This document shows positions 31,039 to 41,967 of a stretch of DNA of 64,000 bases, piece after piece. Position numbers and translations under genes: made by a program. The number at the start of each line of letters is the position of its first letter. Position 1 is the stretch's first letter. The notes beneath the pieces were generated by a model. That model was given only the letters and a program-made list of their open reading frames with translations. It was not told the origin of the DNA and searched no databases. Source of the stretch: Sugiyamaella lignohabitans (Eukaryota; Ascomycota; Dipodascomycetes; Dipodascales; Trichomonascaceae); contig NC_031672.1 in assembly GCF_001640025.1 (NCBI RefSeq), positions 2,728,001-2,792,000 on the forward strand, read 5' to 3'.

Positions 31039-34000
31039 TTAGTCGGTGGTGAGAGTGAGTCCGAGCGCTCGTGCGTAGGGCAGGAGGACGTGCTGGACTT
31101 CTCTGATTTTACCGGCCGCGAAGATGACTTCTTTGAGGAGGTCTTTTTTCTGGATGTCGCAGAGAGTCGGTTTCCAGACCGGTACGGGACCGCTGGTGCG
31201 GTCGTTGCTGGATATCGACAGTTGGCCGTCAGTGGCAGCAGCGACAGAGCCATCGGTATCGGCAGAGGCTATATCACCTTCTGGTCCAAGGAGGTCTTTA
31301 CAGAGCTCCTCAAGTCGGTCTTTCATGCCTTCTTCACCCACACGTCGGGCATAGGTGATGAGGAACTTGCGAAGCTCGTCGCCAGAGTCGAGTACAATGG
31401 CTGCTGATATTCTTGTTTCCAGGTGTGCCAGCGACACAGCGGCTTCAAACCCTTCATAACCTTCTTGTAGCATGCGGTTCTTGGCCAGTCGCTGCAGGTA
31501 TCTACCTCGACTGCCACTTTTAACCACTACTTCTTCATTGGTTCTTCTCTCGGCAAGAGCAATCAGTCCACCACTGTACCCTCTTCTATTGGCTCGAGAC
31601 CCGGCAACTGAAACACTGCCGTCATCTCTTTTACTCGACACGCCAAATACATCGACTCCTGGCATTCCATTCGAATCCCAGTATTGTGACCCAAACGCAT
31701 ACCACGAATCACTGATTCGCTGCCATGATCCCATTGGCTCGTTATATGTGTATCCCTGTCCATTGGATAACGTAATAATAGCGTGACCTTTATTTGTTAC
31801 TCCACACTGAGTCACGTTCGGTGCTCGTGAAAGCCCGTTTTCAACATATTTCAAACTTGTATCAAGAATGGGTGCTAGTGATACTGCTGGTTTCAGCACC
31901 GCTACCTGTCTCTTCATGTCCCAGATATGAACCATGCCAATACTTGTAATCGCTAATAAATAAGGTCCTTGGCTCTCCAAGAACGAGATCGAGGAGCCAA
32001 GAACAATGCTCGGCAGTAATCGCCGGCCTGCCGCTGTGTATACATGAATGACTCCGTCTTCAGTGGCCACTGCCCAAAACACAGATCCATCACCAGCAGC
32101 CAAATGGCCGTATCGAGGCAGGAAATCTACAAAAACAATCTGTCCTCGTTTAGAAACGCTGACTTTTGTTGGTTCTTGTTCGTTTCCAGTTCCATTGCGA
32201 ATTTCCAGAACTGACCGTCCGCCATTAACAGCTGATGCTCCTTTACCATGGCTGAAGAACGTCTGTACTTTGGGCACTGCCAGTCGTACTTGTGAGACAG
32301 TTGTCGCTGGCGATACTACTGCCGGACGAATAAATTCAGGAATCTCTTCTGGCTTTTGTTTCTTTTGTTGTGTGCTACTACCATTCACTGTACCTGAACC
32401 GACAGCCTCATCGCCATTGACCCCATCGGTGTCTTCTTGTTTTCGTTTAGTACCAATAACCAGTGATTGTACACCTCCCTTGGGCAGGTTATATGATGGT
32501 TTAGACATTTCCATAGCTTGTAAATGTGGTTCAGATGACAGGTTTGTTCCTGCTGCTGCACCCGCTGCGTTTACTAGTGGAGCCTGCGGCATTCGAGGCT
32601 CGATGGAAGACGTGGTTAGAAGTTGTGGTGCCACTCGTTTCTTACCATCTTTTGTAATAGTAATTCTCTGTGTTATTTTTTTCGGGGTCGACGGGGTACC
32701 ACTGCTTGCAGCAGCACCTATTGTACTTGTTGAAGTTGTAGCTGCACTGTTAGCAGAACCAGTTGTCGTCGTTGTTGGTGTACTTGAAGTAGTGGTATTA
32801 GCAGCTGTCGTTGTAGCAGTTGTAGCAGTTTCGTTTGCTGGTGCTGTTGCAGCCGTAGCAGCAGTGGTCTGAGAAGCAGAATTAGACAGTTCGACACTAG
32901 CATTACCAGGAGTACTTGCTCCATTTGCAGTGACTGCTGAGTCGACATCCATCTTGTCCATTTTGCCATTCTCAGTTCCATTAACAACACCAATGGCATC
33001 ACCAGTATCAACACCCGTACCACCCATCAACTCATCCATTCGCTTGACATTATTAATCTTCTCTTGATCATTTATTTTCTCTTCAAGTACCAGCTGTTCC
33101 ACACTCTCAGGAATCTGCATTTCGTCTTTATTACCTCCATATCGAGTAAGTTGTTTTTGGGCTTCTTCCAAATCCAGAGGCCATCCAAGCTCACCATCTT
33201 CAAACGATGCAATCAGAATGGTACCGTCCAACGAACTGGCATACATTTTTGTTCCATCGGGTGACCACACAATATCAGTAATGGCTTTCTCGGCCACATT
33301 TCGAGCCACTAAAAGCGGTCTTGGATTCGACGTATTCCAAATGGCCAGCGTCTTATCCTGACCAGCAGTAGCTACTACTGTAACTGGATTTGCACTTTCA
33401 AGATTGTCACCAGGAGCAGGTTTTTGCATCAGAAACACTCGTGGACAAAACGATGCCACTTCAACCGGTGCTTCGTGGCCAATTAGACTGATATCACTAT
33501 CCCAGGTGCCTCGATTAATAATAGCGATTGTTGGAACTGGACCATTAGTGGCATTGGATGCCGCAATATGATTTCCATCTGGCGACCACGACAGTCGTCG
33601 AAAGTATGTAGATATAGGAGACCCGATAAATGGTGCTGAGATAGTCGATTCGATTGAAAACGTGATTTCGTTAGGTGATGGTTTATGGTACCGGATAATT
33701 CTGACTGTTCGATCATCCGACGAAGTCGCAAAATACTTGCGAGCCGGATCAAATGTAATACCTTTAACATGAGACTCATGGGCATCGAACCGCTTAAGTC
33801 TTTCAAAAGTCGATCCACTCCAGATAATAATACTACTATCAAGACCGACTGTCACTAGCAGACTCGAGTCTGGTGCCCATGCCAGATCTTGTACATCATT
33901 ATCGTGACCCACGAGTCGTTTTCTAGCCACCCACACCTCGGAATCGGCTTCTCCTTGAGACCCAAACTCCTGACGAGGCACCCGCATCTCATCACGCTCC

Positions 34001-34695
34001 CAAATCAACACCACCCTATCATCAGATCCCGACGCCAAATACCTGCCATTCGGCGAGAATCGCACCACAGTCACTGCACCCGTATGCGTCGACATCGAGC
34101 ACAGCTGTCTGGGACCACTCACCGCAGCCATGGCCTCAACACCGCCCTTCTTCTCGGCCTCGGCTGTCGCCAGAATCGTGTCTGTACTCCATATTCGCAC
34201 TTTACCATCTCTTTTGTGTTAGTTCGCGAACTTTGGTGGTTTCGGACGGACATGCCTCCGGCGGCCGGGCTCTGCCCGGACCCGTTGTGCTCGCTTCGCG
34301 AGCAACTGTGCCCCCCCCCCCCCCATGAGATCTGATAGACGGTTCAAGAGCTCGCGAAGCGAGCACAACGGGGTCTGGGGCAGCGCCCCAGCCGCCGGAG
34401 GCGCAATTCCCTGCCAATTCACGTACCTAGGCCTCCCGAGGCCAGTCGTTTGCCGTCTGGAGAGATGGCTACCGAGTAGATTTCGAACTTCCTGTGCTCG
34501 TCTGGTCGCAGTAGTTAGTATTTGTCATATCACCGACTCTGAATGGTCCGTAATTAGGTCTCGCGACCAGGATCCTGACAGTCCACATCCATTACTGCAC
34601 AGAGCTCATTGCAGATGTTGAAATATGGGGACATCAGACGGGTTTTCGGAACACATACCCTTGTGAGCCAGCCACGACGGCTTGAGAAGATACAT
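31039..34695 (-). CDS. HIR1: Histone regulatory protein Hir1 (HIRA-type WD40 protein), three exons
   Basis: Subunit of the nucleosome-assembly HIR complex, which deposits H3-H4 outside S phase and represses histone genes. Exons are 34695-34659, 34501-34427 and 34208-31039 (37, 75 and 3170 nt), giving 1093 aa. The short first exon encodes MYLLKPSWLAHK; splicing yields DEHRKFEIYSVAISPDGKR and GGLDGKVRIWSTDT, exactly the HIRA N-terminal pattern. Seven WD repeats fill about residues 15-390 (for example HTGAVTVVRFSPNGRYLASG, HDNDVQDLAWAPDSSLLVT). A low-complexity Ala/Thr-rich linker (about 450-540) precedes the B-domain motif DGKKRVAPQLLTTS, which binds Asf1. The Hira domain occupies roughly 690-950. 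HIR1 rather than HIR2 is favoured by the B domain and the WD sequence. Confidence 0.93.
34209..34426 (-). other. HIR1: HIR1 intron 2, mostly occupied by a GC-rich element
   Basis: 218 nt. Donor GTACGT, branch GAACTAAC and acceptor AAGAG close to it. The GC-rich element at 34253-34402, including a 14-C run, makes up about 70% of the intron. Phase is consistent with GGLD-GKVR across the junction. Confidence 0.85.
34253..34402. repeat. GC-rich palindromic element, variant, within HIR1 intron 2
   Basis: Left arm TGCCTCCGGCGGCCGGGCTCTG and a CTCGCTTCGCGAG hairpin, then the C run 34311-34324, then GAGCTCGCGAAGCGAGCAC and a right arm ending AGCCGCCGGAGGC. Its inner hairpin differs from the CTCCTGC version of other copies, so it is a distinct subtype. 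Confidence 0.88.
34502..34658 (-). other. HIR1: HIR1 intron 1
   Basis: 157 nt. Donor GTATGT at 34658-34653, branch TACTAAC, acceptor GACCAG. The next CAG downstream would put the reading frame out of phase, so this acceptor is preferred. Confidence 0.82.
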
Positions 34696-35321
34696 TTGAG
34701 CGGTCGACACGTCCAGAAAGGGGGTGGCCACTTGGTTTTTGTTATGGAATTGCCAGAATTGCTGTTATTTGGACTCTGTTTGGCGGGTTCGCTGCTCTTG
34801 GAGGTGCTTTTTGTACACTTTTCGGACCCGAATTCTGAATGATGAAAACTGTATGTAGGGACTGTAAGCTGCACTTGCAATCAACACGAGAAGTTGCCAG
34901 CCGTTAGCAATTTGTTTTCAATGGCGCTTTTGACGCCGATATGCGACCAGTTTTTTCCCTCTGATTTTCCGCATTTCTCCCGCTCCATAGCTTGTCCATG
35001 TATCAGCCTCAGTCGGACCCGCTAGCACCATATGCAGCCCCGCTACTGCGCTATCGCCGACACGGTTGCTTGATCGTGAACTGCCTCCGGCGGCTGGGGC
35101 TCCGCCCCAGACCCTGGTTGCTCCTCTCGCTTCGCTCGAGTCGTGGCGTCGACGGTCCCAGAAGGCTCCTGCGAGGCAGAGCAATGGGGTCTCGCAGGAG
35201 CAATAGGGTCTGGGGCAGAGGCCCTTGCCGTCGGAGGCTGGTCGCTTCGAAATGTCACCAAATGAAAACATAGAATTATTCGTATATTATTAGATAAATA
35301 CATCTACCGAGAGAGCGACGG
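34696..35321. other. Intergenic between HIR1 and CPS1
   Basis: 626 bp: HIR1 promoter plus the 3' end of CPS1, with a full GC-rich element at 35082-35239. No gene is supported. Confidence 0.6.
35082..35239. repeat. GC-rich palindromic element, full with rearranged right arm
   Basis: Left arm TGCCTCCGGCGGCTGGGGC and CTCGCTTCGCTCGAG. The right half has two copies of GGGGTCT/AGGGTCTGGGGC, a truncated GCAGGAG hairpin and a diverged end (CCGTCGGAGGC). It looks like partial tandem duplication. Confidence 0.85.
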
Positions 35322-37091
35322 TCAATTGAACGTGTCCACATTGCGGAGGAAGTTATAGTAGAAAGCAACTGCCTTGAGATGACCGTCCACGCTTGTGTGC
35401 TCGTCAACCGTGTGGATGTTATAGTCAAAGGGGTTCGCGATTGGTGTGAAGCGGTAGATGTTCTTAGTCAAGTTCCAGTAATGGCGGGTGTCGGTGTTAG
35501 CTGTCATGATACTAGGAGTAATGGCGATTGGCGAGTCAACAATGCCGCCATTGACATCTTCAAAGACTTGTCTAACAGTGCCTCCAAGTAGATCCCAGGT
35601 GGGATTGTTGCTAATGGGAGTTACCGGAGCTGGGGAAAGCTCAGACAAAGAAGTCACCTCAAATAACCCCTTGGAATTTGCATTGTCAAGGATATTCTCG
35701 CCAAATGCTTTAACATTGAACTCAAATCTTTTGGCAAGAGCGGTGATCTTTGACACAATGTTCTCCTTGACAAAATCAACAGATGATTCAATGGCAATAC
35801 GATGGTTCAAGTCTACTGAGACTTGTTCTGGCAAAGCATTGATCTTAATACCCCCATTGATGACATCGGCAGCTTGACTAGTTCTAATGACATATTTAGT
35901 CAGGAAATCCTGCTCAACTATGTCAATAACTCGTTTTTTAGCAGCTGGGCATTTTTCAATGTTTTGAATGTCTGCCTTGAATTGCGCATCAATCTCAGGG
36001 GCCTTCTCTGCAAAACATTGCAAGTTGTAATAGAATGGGTTGGCACGCGTGATATCTGGTTCATAAGGATTATCTTCGAGTTCTGTGATGAATCTTGAAA
36101 TGATACCAATAGATGTATGGTCAGGAGGAATAGAGCTATGGCCACCACTTGTAGTAATAGCCACCCGGACATCTAGATAACCCTTTTCACCCGTACCGAG
36201 CAAACCAAACCATCCACCATGGACATTCTGAACTCCACCACCACCTTCATCGATAATCATGTAAATAGAATCTTTTCCGAGCTTGTTTTCAAGATGACTG
36301 GCAATGTTCTTAGCACCCCTCCAGCCACTGACCTCTTCATCAAAGCCAAAAGATAAGATAACTCCTCTATCAGGAGCATATCCCTGTTTGAGAAGAGCTT
36401 CAATACCTTCAAGAATTCCAATAAGACTATTCTTGTCGTCACTACTACCTCTTCCCCATACGAACTCTCCGTCAAAATGACCACTGAAAGGAGGATAAGT
36501 CCAGTCCGCCAAGGTTCCGTCTGGTACTGGGACAACATCTTGATGAGCCATGAGAAGAACTGGCTTTAAGCTAGTGTCCTTTCCATGAAGTGTAAGCAGT
36601 AAACCATAAGTGTTGACATGTTCGACTTCAAGCTTACTGAATGTCAAGGGAAATGTTTCCTTGAGAAATTGTTGCAAATCGCCAAATGGAAGCCATCGAT
36701 CATCTTCTCCAATATCTTTCAAGTCATCATAACCTACAGTAGGATATTTAATGGCACCAGCCCAAGCATGAATAGAGAAGTTCTTGTAGTCATCTGTGAA
36801 GAACTGTTCGGGTGAAGCAAACTGATCTGATGGTATAATTTTCTCAACATCAGGACATTCAGTAGCACGAGACACGCTCACACTAGGGCCTGACGCCAGC
36901 AGCGGAGTGCCACTCTTAAAGCAATAGAAACCGATGTAACAAACAATAGCAAAGATGGTAATCACTGCTTTAGCAATCCGTCCATTAGCTTTACGACGAG
37001 TATCTAGGCTATTAGATGATTGATTGTTGACTATGGTTTGTTCATCTGTGGGCAGAAGTGCCCCTTGAAGATTGGACTTTTCGTTCGTCAT
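35322..37091 (-). CDS. CPS1: Vacuolar carboxypeptidase S (M20 metallopeptidase)
   Basis: 589 aa Gly-X carboxypeptidase that lets vacuolar peptides serve as a nitrogen source. A short cytosolic tail (1-38) is followed by a single signal-anchor (about 41-59, AVITIFAIVCYIGFYCF), so it is a type II membrane protein that would reach the vacuole by multivesicular-body sorting. M20 motifs for two Zn ions are intact: HQDVVPVPDG (His183), WGRGSSDDKNSL (Asp218), DEEVSGWRGA (Glu252/Glu253) and the later IIDEGGGG. A conserved C-terminal His lies in the NPFDYNIHTVDEHTSVDG segment. Several GATAA sites in the upstream 600 bp would fit the nitrogen catabolite regulation known for yeast CPS1. The ATG at 37091 gives the tail. 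Confidence 0.93.
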   Translation of the reverse strand: MTNEKSNLQGALLPTDEQTIVNNQSSNSLDTRRKANGRIAKAVITIFAIVCYIGFYCFKSGTPLLASGPSVSVSRATECPDVEKIIPSDQFASPEQFFTDDYKNFSIHAWAGAIKYPTVGYDDLKDIGEDDRWLPFGDLQQFLKETFPLTFSKLEVEHVNTYGLLLTLHGKDTSLKPVLLMAHQDVVPVPDGTLADWTYPPFSGHFDGEFVWGRGSSDDKNSLIGILEGIEALLKQGYAPDRGVILSFGFDEEVSGWRGAKNIASHLENKLGKDSIYMIIDEGGGGVQNVHGGWFGLLGTGEKGYLDVRVAITTSGGHSSIPPDHTSIGIISRFITELEDNPYEPDITRANPFYYNLQCFAEKAPEIDAQFKADIQNIEKCPAAKKRVIDIVEQDFLTKYVIRTSQAADVINGGIKINALPEQVSVDLNHRIAIESSVDFVKENIVSKITALAKRFEFNVKAFGENILDNANSKGLFEVTSLSELSPAPVTPISNNPTWDLLGGTVRQVFEDVNGGIVDSPIAITPSIMTANTDTRHYWNLTKNIYRFTPIANPFDYNIHTVDEHTSVDGHLKAVAFYYNFLRNVDTFN

Positions 37092-37267
37092 CTTTCAAGA
37101 AACAAATACTTATCGTCAGCTTCCAGTTTCACGAACTGGCACCGAGTTATATATAAGATATACACGAAGACCCGATTTCATTTCTCTCATGGTGAGTGAG
37201 ACATTGATCCTCGACGGCGGTTATCGACAGCCTCCTCTTGACTATTCTTGTGCCCCCTGTAAAAAGA

Positions 37268-37646
37268 GATAACGGCTAAAACTTTACCCACGTCACTGTA
37301 CATGCATCGGATCCAGCAAGATACCGGTGTTCCGTCCGACGCCAACCCCACTAAGATAAGCACTGCAATGCATAACTCGTTAATCTCGCTGCAGAGTTTA
37401 CTCGGGACGCTTAATCGCAATGTGCGAATAGACCAGTTAGTTAACTAGGACCCGTCCGGTAGCGATGATAAGATGCCAACGATTCTTGCTTTGTCTCAGA
37501 CTGGTGCAATCGTTATCTTACCGGTTTATTGGTCGGTGATATGCTGCTATCTTCGTACCGGTAATGGAACTTACACAAATAATGATAAGTAGGCAGATTA
37601 TCGGAACCTATAGCAAAACTAATATATCCGATATTGAACGTGATAA
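37268..37646. promoter_or_regulatory. GATA-site cluster upstream of CPS1
   Basis: GATAA or TTATC sites at 37268, 37355, 37467, 37513, 37584, 37598 and 37642, that is seven in 380 bp. Yeast CPS1 is controlled by nitrogen-responsive GATA factors, so these are plausible operators. AT-rich DNA raises the chance background. Confidence 0.5.
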
Positions 37647-39429
37647 AAAGAGGGCTTATTATATCAATTGAGAACATAAAACAGAGCTGGAAACACTAAC
37701 ATCAACATCTATGCTTGCTTTTGTTTGTTCCGACTTTGGGCTGTCATATTCCCCTGAAGATGAACAAGAACGACTATTGGAAAGAAGTCTTTTGGATAAG
37801 CACTGATCACCTGGCAAGGTGAGCTATTTGCTTCTTTAACGGCAGTGGTCTTGCAAAATGACTCTTCCACAGACCAGTTGGTCATTTCTAATCAATGTAT
37901 AAGGGAATGAAGAGTGAACTCACAGCAGTTATAAACTCAATCAACCAGCAAGTCAGACATACAGCGGGTTTAGAAAGGGTTTTTATGTTTTGTTGTTTGG
38001 ACTTCCAGTACACGGTGAGCTGCACAACCGGTCGATGCAGGTACCCCGGACACTACTCAATTTAGAAGACGCCCCAACTATAGATAGATGTATATCAAAC
38101 CTAAATTCGATATCGAGCTAGCTTAACTCCACGAGTACTGGTGGGGCCATTGTTTTATTTCATTAGCTTTTGTTCCGCCTAAAAAAAGTGGTTTGTTTTC
38201 CACATGACTGTTTACTCAGGATCACCCATCACTATTGTTCCCGTCAACTTTTCATTGTTTGTTATACAACCGATGAAACTTAAATTCGAAGCTTAGAATT
38301 GATTCTAAGAATGTCAGATTTATACTGAATACAACCTCAGAATAAAGTTCATCAAATGTTGAACCCACATACGAGATTTACAACAGCAAGTTATATTACA
38401 TATAACCTTCCTAGCACACGGAGAAACGTTTTCGGCTTTCCTTCCTTCAAATATTTGCGTAAATTTCTTTAATAAACATCATATCCGTCAGATCGTTTTT
38501 CATTGCCTTGTTATGTATTTGAAGATTCTTCACTTTGAGACTCTGTTATTTTCTTCTGGTGTTATAAAATTTCCTTATATGACACCATGCCTTTGCTGAG
38601 TATCGTACCGAATATACTTTGTACGTCCTACATCAACACCTAAGACAGTTTAAGCTATGATTAGTATTATCTTGAACTAAGCTTTAGACAATGTATCTCT
38701 AGTCGAGTAAGGTGCGAGTATTTTCAGCTGATCAAAACATTGCACAGTTAAGTTAAAATGTAATTTGTGGGAGTTGGTATTTACTAAATCTTATTAGTTT
38801 ACCAACTCACAAAGAGCGAGTTCTCAGGATAACTCCTTAACTCAAGAGAAACCACATGATAGTACTGACGAAAATGATAAATAGAAGTGTAACATGCTCA
38901 TTGATGTATGCGCATATTAAGACATAGATGAATATCAATTAATCCGTACTATAATTACGATTCCTATTTATGACAACAGTAATTCAGTCCTATGTTTATA
39001 TTTTATTCTACCACTGAAGAGGTATAATACAGCCCAAGTATAAGGACTCGCCTTTTCTGACCGTATTGGCCTTATTGAATAATCTTGGCGACTAATATTT
39101 CGCAAGATATAACAGAAGCTATGGGCTGCCTCATCTCGCACGTAAACATCTTTAATTGGCACAAGCCCAGAATCGAACGCAGACTGCAATGATTGCACGT
39201 GACGCATCAGGTGATCTTATAAATTATATGGCATTAAAATATTTTTATCCCAACTTTCATGATCGACCCTATTTCTTATCAAAATTAGTGTCAAAAGATA
39301 GAGCAGGCGCCCCTGATCGTCCTGAGCTTAAAACTAACCTAAAACGTTAAAAATTGATCGAGAAAATCGCCAAACAAATTCCGACTTTCTACCATAAAAC
39401 CCCCTAGAAAACTAAATTTACAACTGTTA

Positions 39430-39790
39430 GGCCATTTGGCCTAGTGGTTATCGCTTCGTCCCCAAGGAACCTCGGTGAGCCGCATGATAGTGACTATAAC
39501 GGCAATAACTGTGGGGACGCGGTCCGTCTGCGGCTGGCGGTGGGCTGGCGCTCCCTGGATACACAGCTGCCTATAGGGGGAAGAGCGTGGAAAGCGGCTG
39601 GGGCAATAATGGGGCTGATACCAGCGGGCCAGCTAAGCACCTGCTGGGACAGCGAACCAAAGCTCCAGCCGTGAGAACATGGGTGTAGGGCGGTCCTAAC
39701 AGCTAAGCTGGTGGGGCCACTTGCAGCGCAGACGGGAAATGGATCCTGTGCGTAAGAGCGGATAGCTCTGGCAAGCACAGGTGAAGTTTT
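39430..39790 (+). ncRNA. Candidate structured RNA of unknown family
   Basis: A GC-rich 360 bp patch in AT-rich, gene-free DNA. It starts with GGCCATTTGGCCTAGTGG, which contains a good Pol III box A (TGGCCTAGTGG), and ends at a T5 run (GTTTTTG). Nested hairpins are visible: CGTCCCC with GGGGACG (about 39456/39513), CCAGC...GCTGG, and a terminal CCTGTGC...GCACAGG enclosing AGAGC/GCTCT. No clear box B and no full tRNA fold were found. SRP RNA and RNase P/MRP RNA were tested against remembered conserved motifs without a convincing match. Strand is inferred from the box A and T run. Confidence 0.35.
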
Positions 39791-41307
39791 TGTAATAATT
39801 TAAAATATAATACAGGCTTGATATCTAGGCAGAAAGATGTTTCGGATGTTCTAATCTGGGGTGCATGGTTCTCTTCTATCTTGTGATGTTTCAACATTCT
39901 AAGATGGAAGAATGGACTTCCAGAGCCAGCTGGAAGGCAGCTGTTGAAGCCCAGACTCCTGAAAAATATCAGAGAACTCCAGGCATAGCTGATTTGTCAT
40001 GAAGTTGCAAAACACTTGCTGAAACTATTGAAAAAGCCATATACGTTTATTTTAATATTCTTCGAGTACCAGTTTATACAGATACATCATGCCTGTATGT
40101 TTCACCTGTAAGTTTCACATAAAAGCCATGTTGAGTGAGATGAGAATTAGCACTTAAGCGCTTGGTTCCCCCAAAAGCTGTTACTTCATGATTCAACATA
40201 AGTTACTAGAGTAGTGGAGAGGTTCCTAATGGTATATAAACAAGAAGTCCGTGATACTATGGATAATGAAGAGGAGGTTCCATCCGTAGAACTCGAGATT
40301 TTTTTGTTTTGGATAATAACAAGATAGAGAACCATATTTGGTGACGTATTGTTTAAACGCTTAGAAGTCAGAGTTGCGCCTACCCTTATTTGGCCACCAG
40401 AATTACTATGGAAATTATTTTGGTGTAACTTTTATTTTGTCACTCATACACTGTTTGTATTGTTGTTCGAATCTAACTCTAGAACTTATTATCAGCTCTT
40501 AATACTTCACCTTAGCTGGTATGCGAATTGCCAGGGGTAAGATTCTTATCACATCTCACGCAGAAACGACATCCTGCAAGATAATGGATGAGCGTCACCA
40601 TCCTTCATGATGATCGGAGGCCCCTGTCCCGCAACAACACCGTTCATATCAAACTGGATTCTCTTCCAGATGCGACTGATTGCAATTTGCAAAAACAGCG
40701 GTCCTTTGAGTACTAAACTGTACCGGCTTAGGATACCCTTGTAAGAGCCTTGATATGTGTCGACTATCCAAAACAGCCTTGTTTACGAATAACTACGTTA
40801 ACCAATAAGCCCCAAAATAACTTTACTGTGGTAAACCGTGGCTTTCTGGATCTGTCTGTAGCTCAGAATTGGGATAAGGCAGCCAAAAATATCCTGGTTC
40901 AGGTGAAATGGGGCAAGAAAAGCTCGAGTGGTAGCGGTAGAAGCCCAAGATATGACACTGACTTGCAGCAACAAGGCTCGTCCACTTTCAGTGAGTCCTA
41001 TATCGTTTTTCTAGTTAATTGGGTCGAACCTTTTATCTTCCTATTGAACAGTTTTCAAGCCTGGAAATGATTTGTTAATTGTAGTATGCTATGGATTTGG
41101 CGTAGCACTGACTGGTATTACTATTCGACCAATTGCTCAATCCTATCACTTTTAATCAACTAAAAATCTTTACTGGTTGAGCCAATAAATCCTGTGGCAG
41201 AAAGTTGAGCACCCGTGCTTTACTTGGTGAGATTGTACCGTCTATGCTCTCGGCTTTATTTTTCCCAGCTGCAATACTCCCAACCGTTGTAACAACGAAC
41301 TCCTTCC

Positions 41308-41366
41308 GGGCGTAGCGAGCGAAGCGAGCCACGGGGTCTGGGGCAGATCCCCAGCCGCCGGAGGCA
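41308..41366. repeat. GC-rich palindromic element, single right arm
   Basis: CTTCCGGGCGTAGCGAGCGAAGCGAGCC, then ACGGGGTCTGGGGCAGATCCCC and a CCGCCGGAGGCA end. It abuts the upstream island shared by PIPK C and D (36 bp away). Confidence 0.85.
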
Positions 41367-41401
41367 GCCCAGGCTCCGAAGCCAGCCCTGCTCTCCCAAA
41401 C

Positions 41402-41510
41402 ATGCATGCATACCCCGGTGATGTCCGCTCGTTATCTCGCATATGGGCCCAGCCGTTTGACTGAGCAGCGATGAGATCACCGCTGACATTTCCATACGGG
41501 ATAAAGTTAG
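41402..41510 (+). promoter_or_regulatory. Upstream island shared by PIPK D and PIPK C
   Basis: Counterpart of 16103-16206, beginning ATGCATGCATA and including GTTATCTCGCATAT, GCGATGAGAT and GACATTTCC. It lies 458 bp before the PIPK D start codon. Confidence 0.6.
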
Positions 41511-41821
41511 AATAAAGTTAGAATAAACTTAGAATAAAGATGCAAGATCGGGGTCAAATTGATTCGTCGTAATATACACACTGGTATACCTAGACCAAAA
41601 ACAGTGGCTCCTGCTCTTTATAATGCTCAGATGCACTGAACACTGGCTTGTTCCCAGCGAGTACCCCAGCCGGTGTCCCAGCGGGCGCACACCAGGCTGC
41701 AGCCTGCATGCCGCAGGTTGCAGCTCACCGAGCCCGTGAACCAAGATTATGTGGTCGGTGCAGACATCAACATAATCTTTAGAGCCCCGTGTATATATAT
41801 GATGGGACATCCGCAGCAATG

Positions 41822-41932
41822 CTCTTTTTTTCTTCTCTTCTTCTTTTTTCCTCAGAATAAACCTACAGCTGTTTTTACACTCGAGTTTTGTTCTGTGAAT
41901 TTTTAACCAGCGCTTTCAACACTATTTTTCTA
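41822..41932 (+). promoter_or_regulatory. CT-block and leader shared by PIPK D and PIPK C
   Basis: Pyrimidine block ending CCTCAGAATAAAC, then AGTTTTGTTCTGTGAATT and TTTAACCAGCG, the same order as upstream of copy C. A TATA-like GTATATATATGATG lies just before it. Confidence 0.55.
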
Positions 41933-41967
41933 CTACTCTCTTACTGTCACCTGTTTTAATTGATAAA

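Larger units (their letters stand above)
37092..41967. other. 4.9 kb region between CPS1 and PIPK D
   Basis: No supported protein gene. It holds the CPS1 promoter, the GC-rich candidate RNA locus (39430-39790), one GC-rich element (41308-41366) and the PIPK C/D upstream island and leader near its right end. Confidence 0.6.

Noticed and set aside
32048..32872. Long antisense frame inside HIR1 (Val/Ala-rich)
   Set aside because: It mirrors the low-complexity Ala/Thr linker of HIR1 and has no independent features.
24497..35239. Recent transfer of mitochondrial DNA (NUMT) to explain the GC clusters
   Set aside because: No flanking mitochondrial gene sequence is attached to any copy; each element stands alone in nuclear intergenic or intron DNA.
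39155..39225. tRNA-like T-loop on the minus strand (GTTCGATTCTGGGCTTGTGCC)
   Set aside because: The T-stem does not pair, and no matching 5' acceptor or anticodon arm is found within 100 bp.
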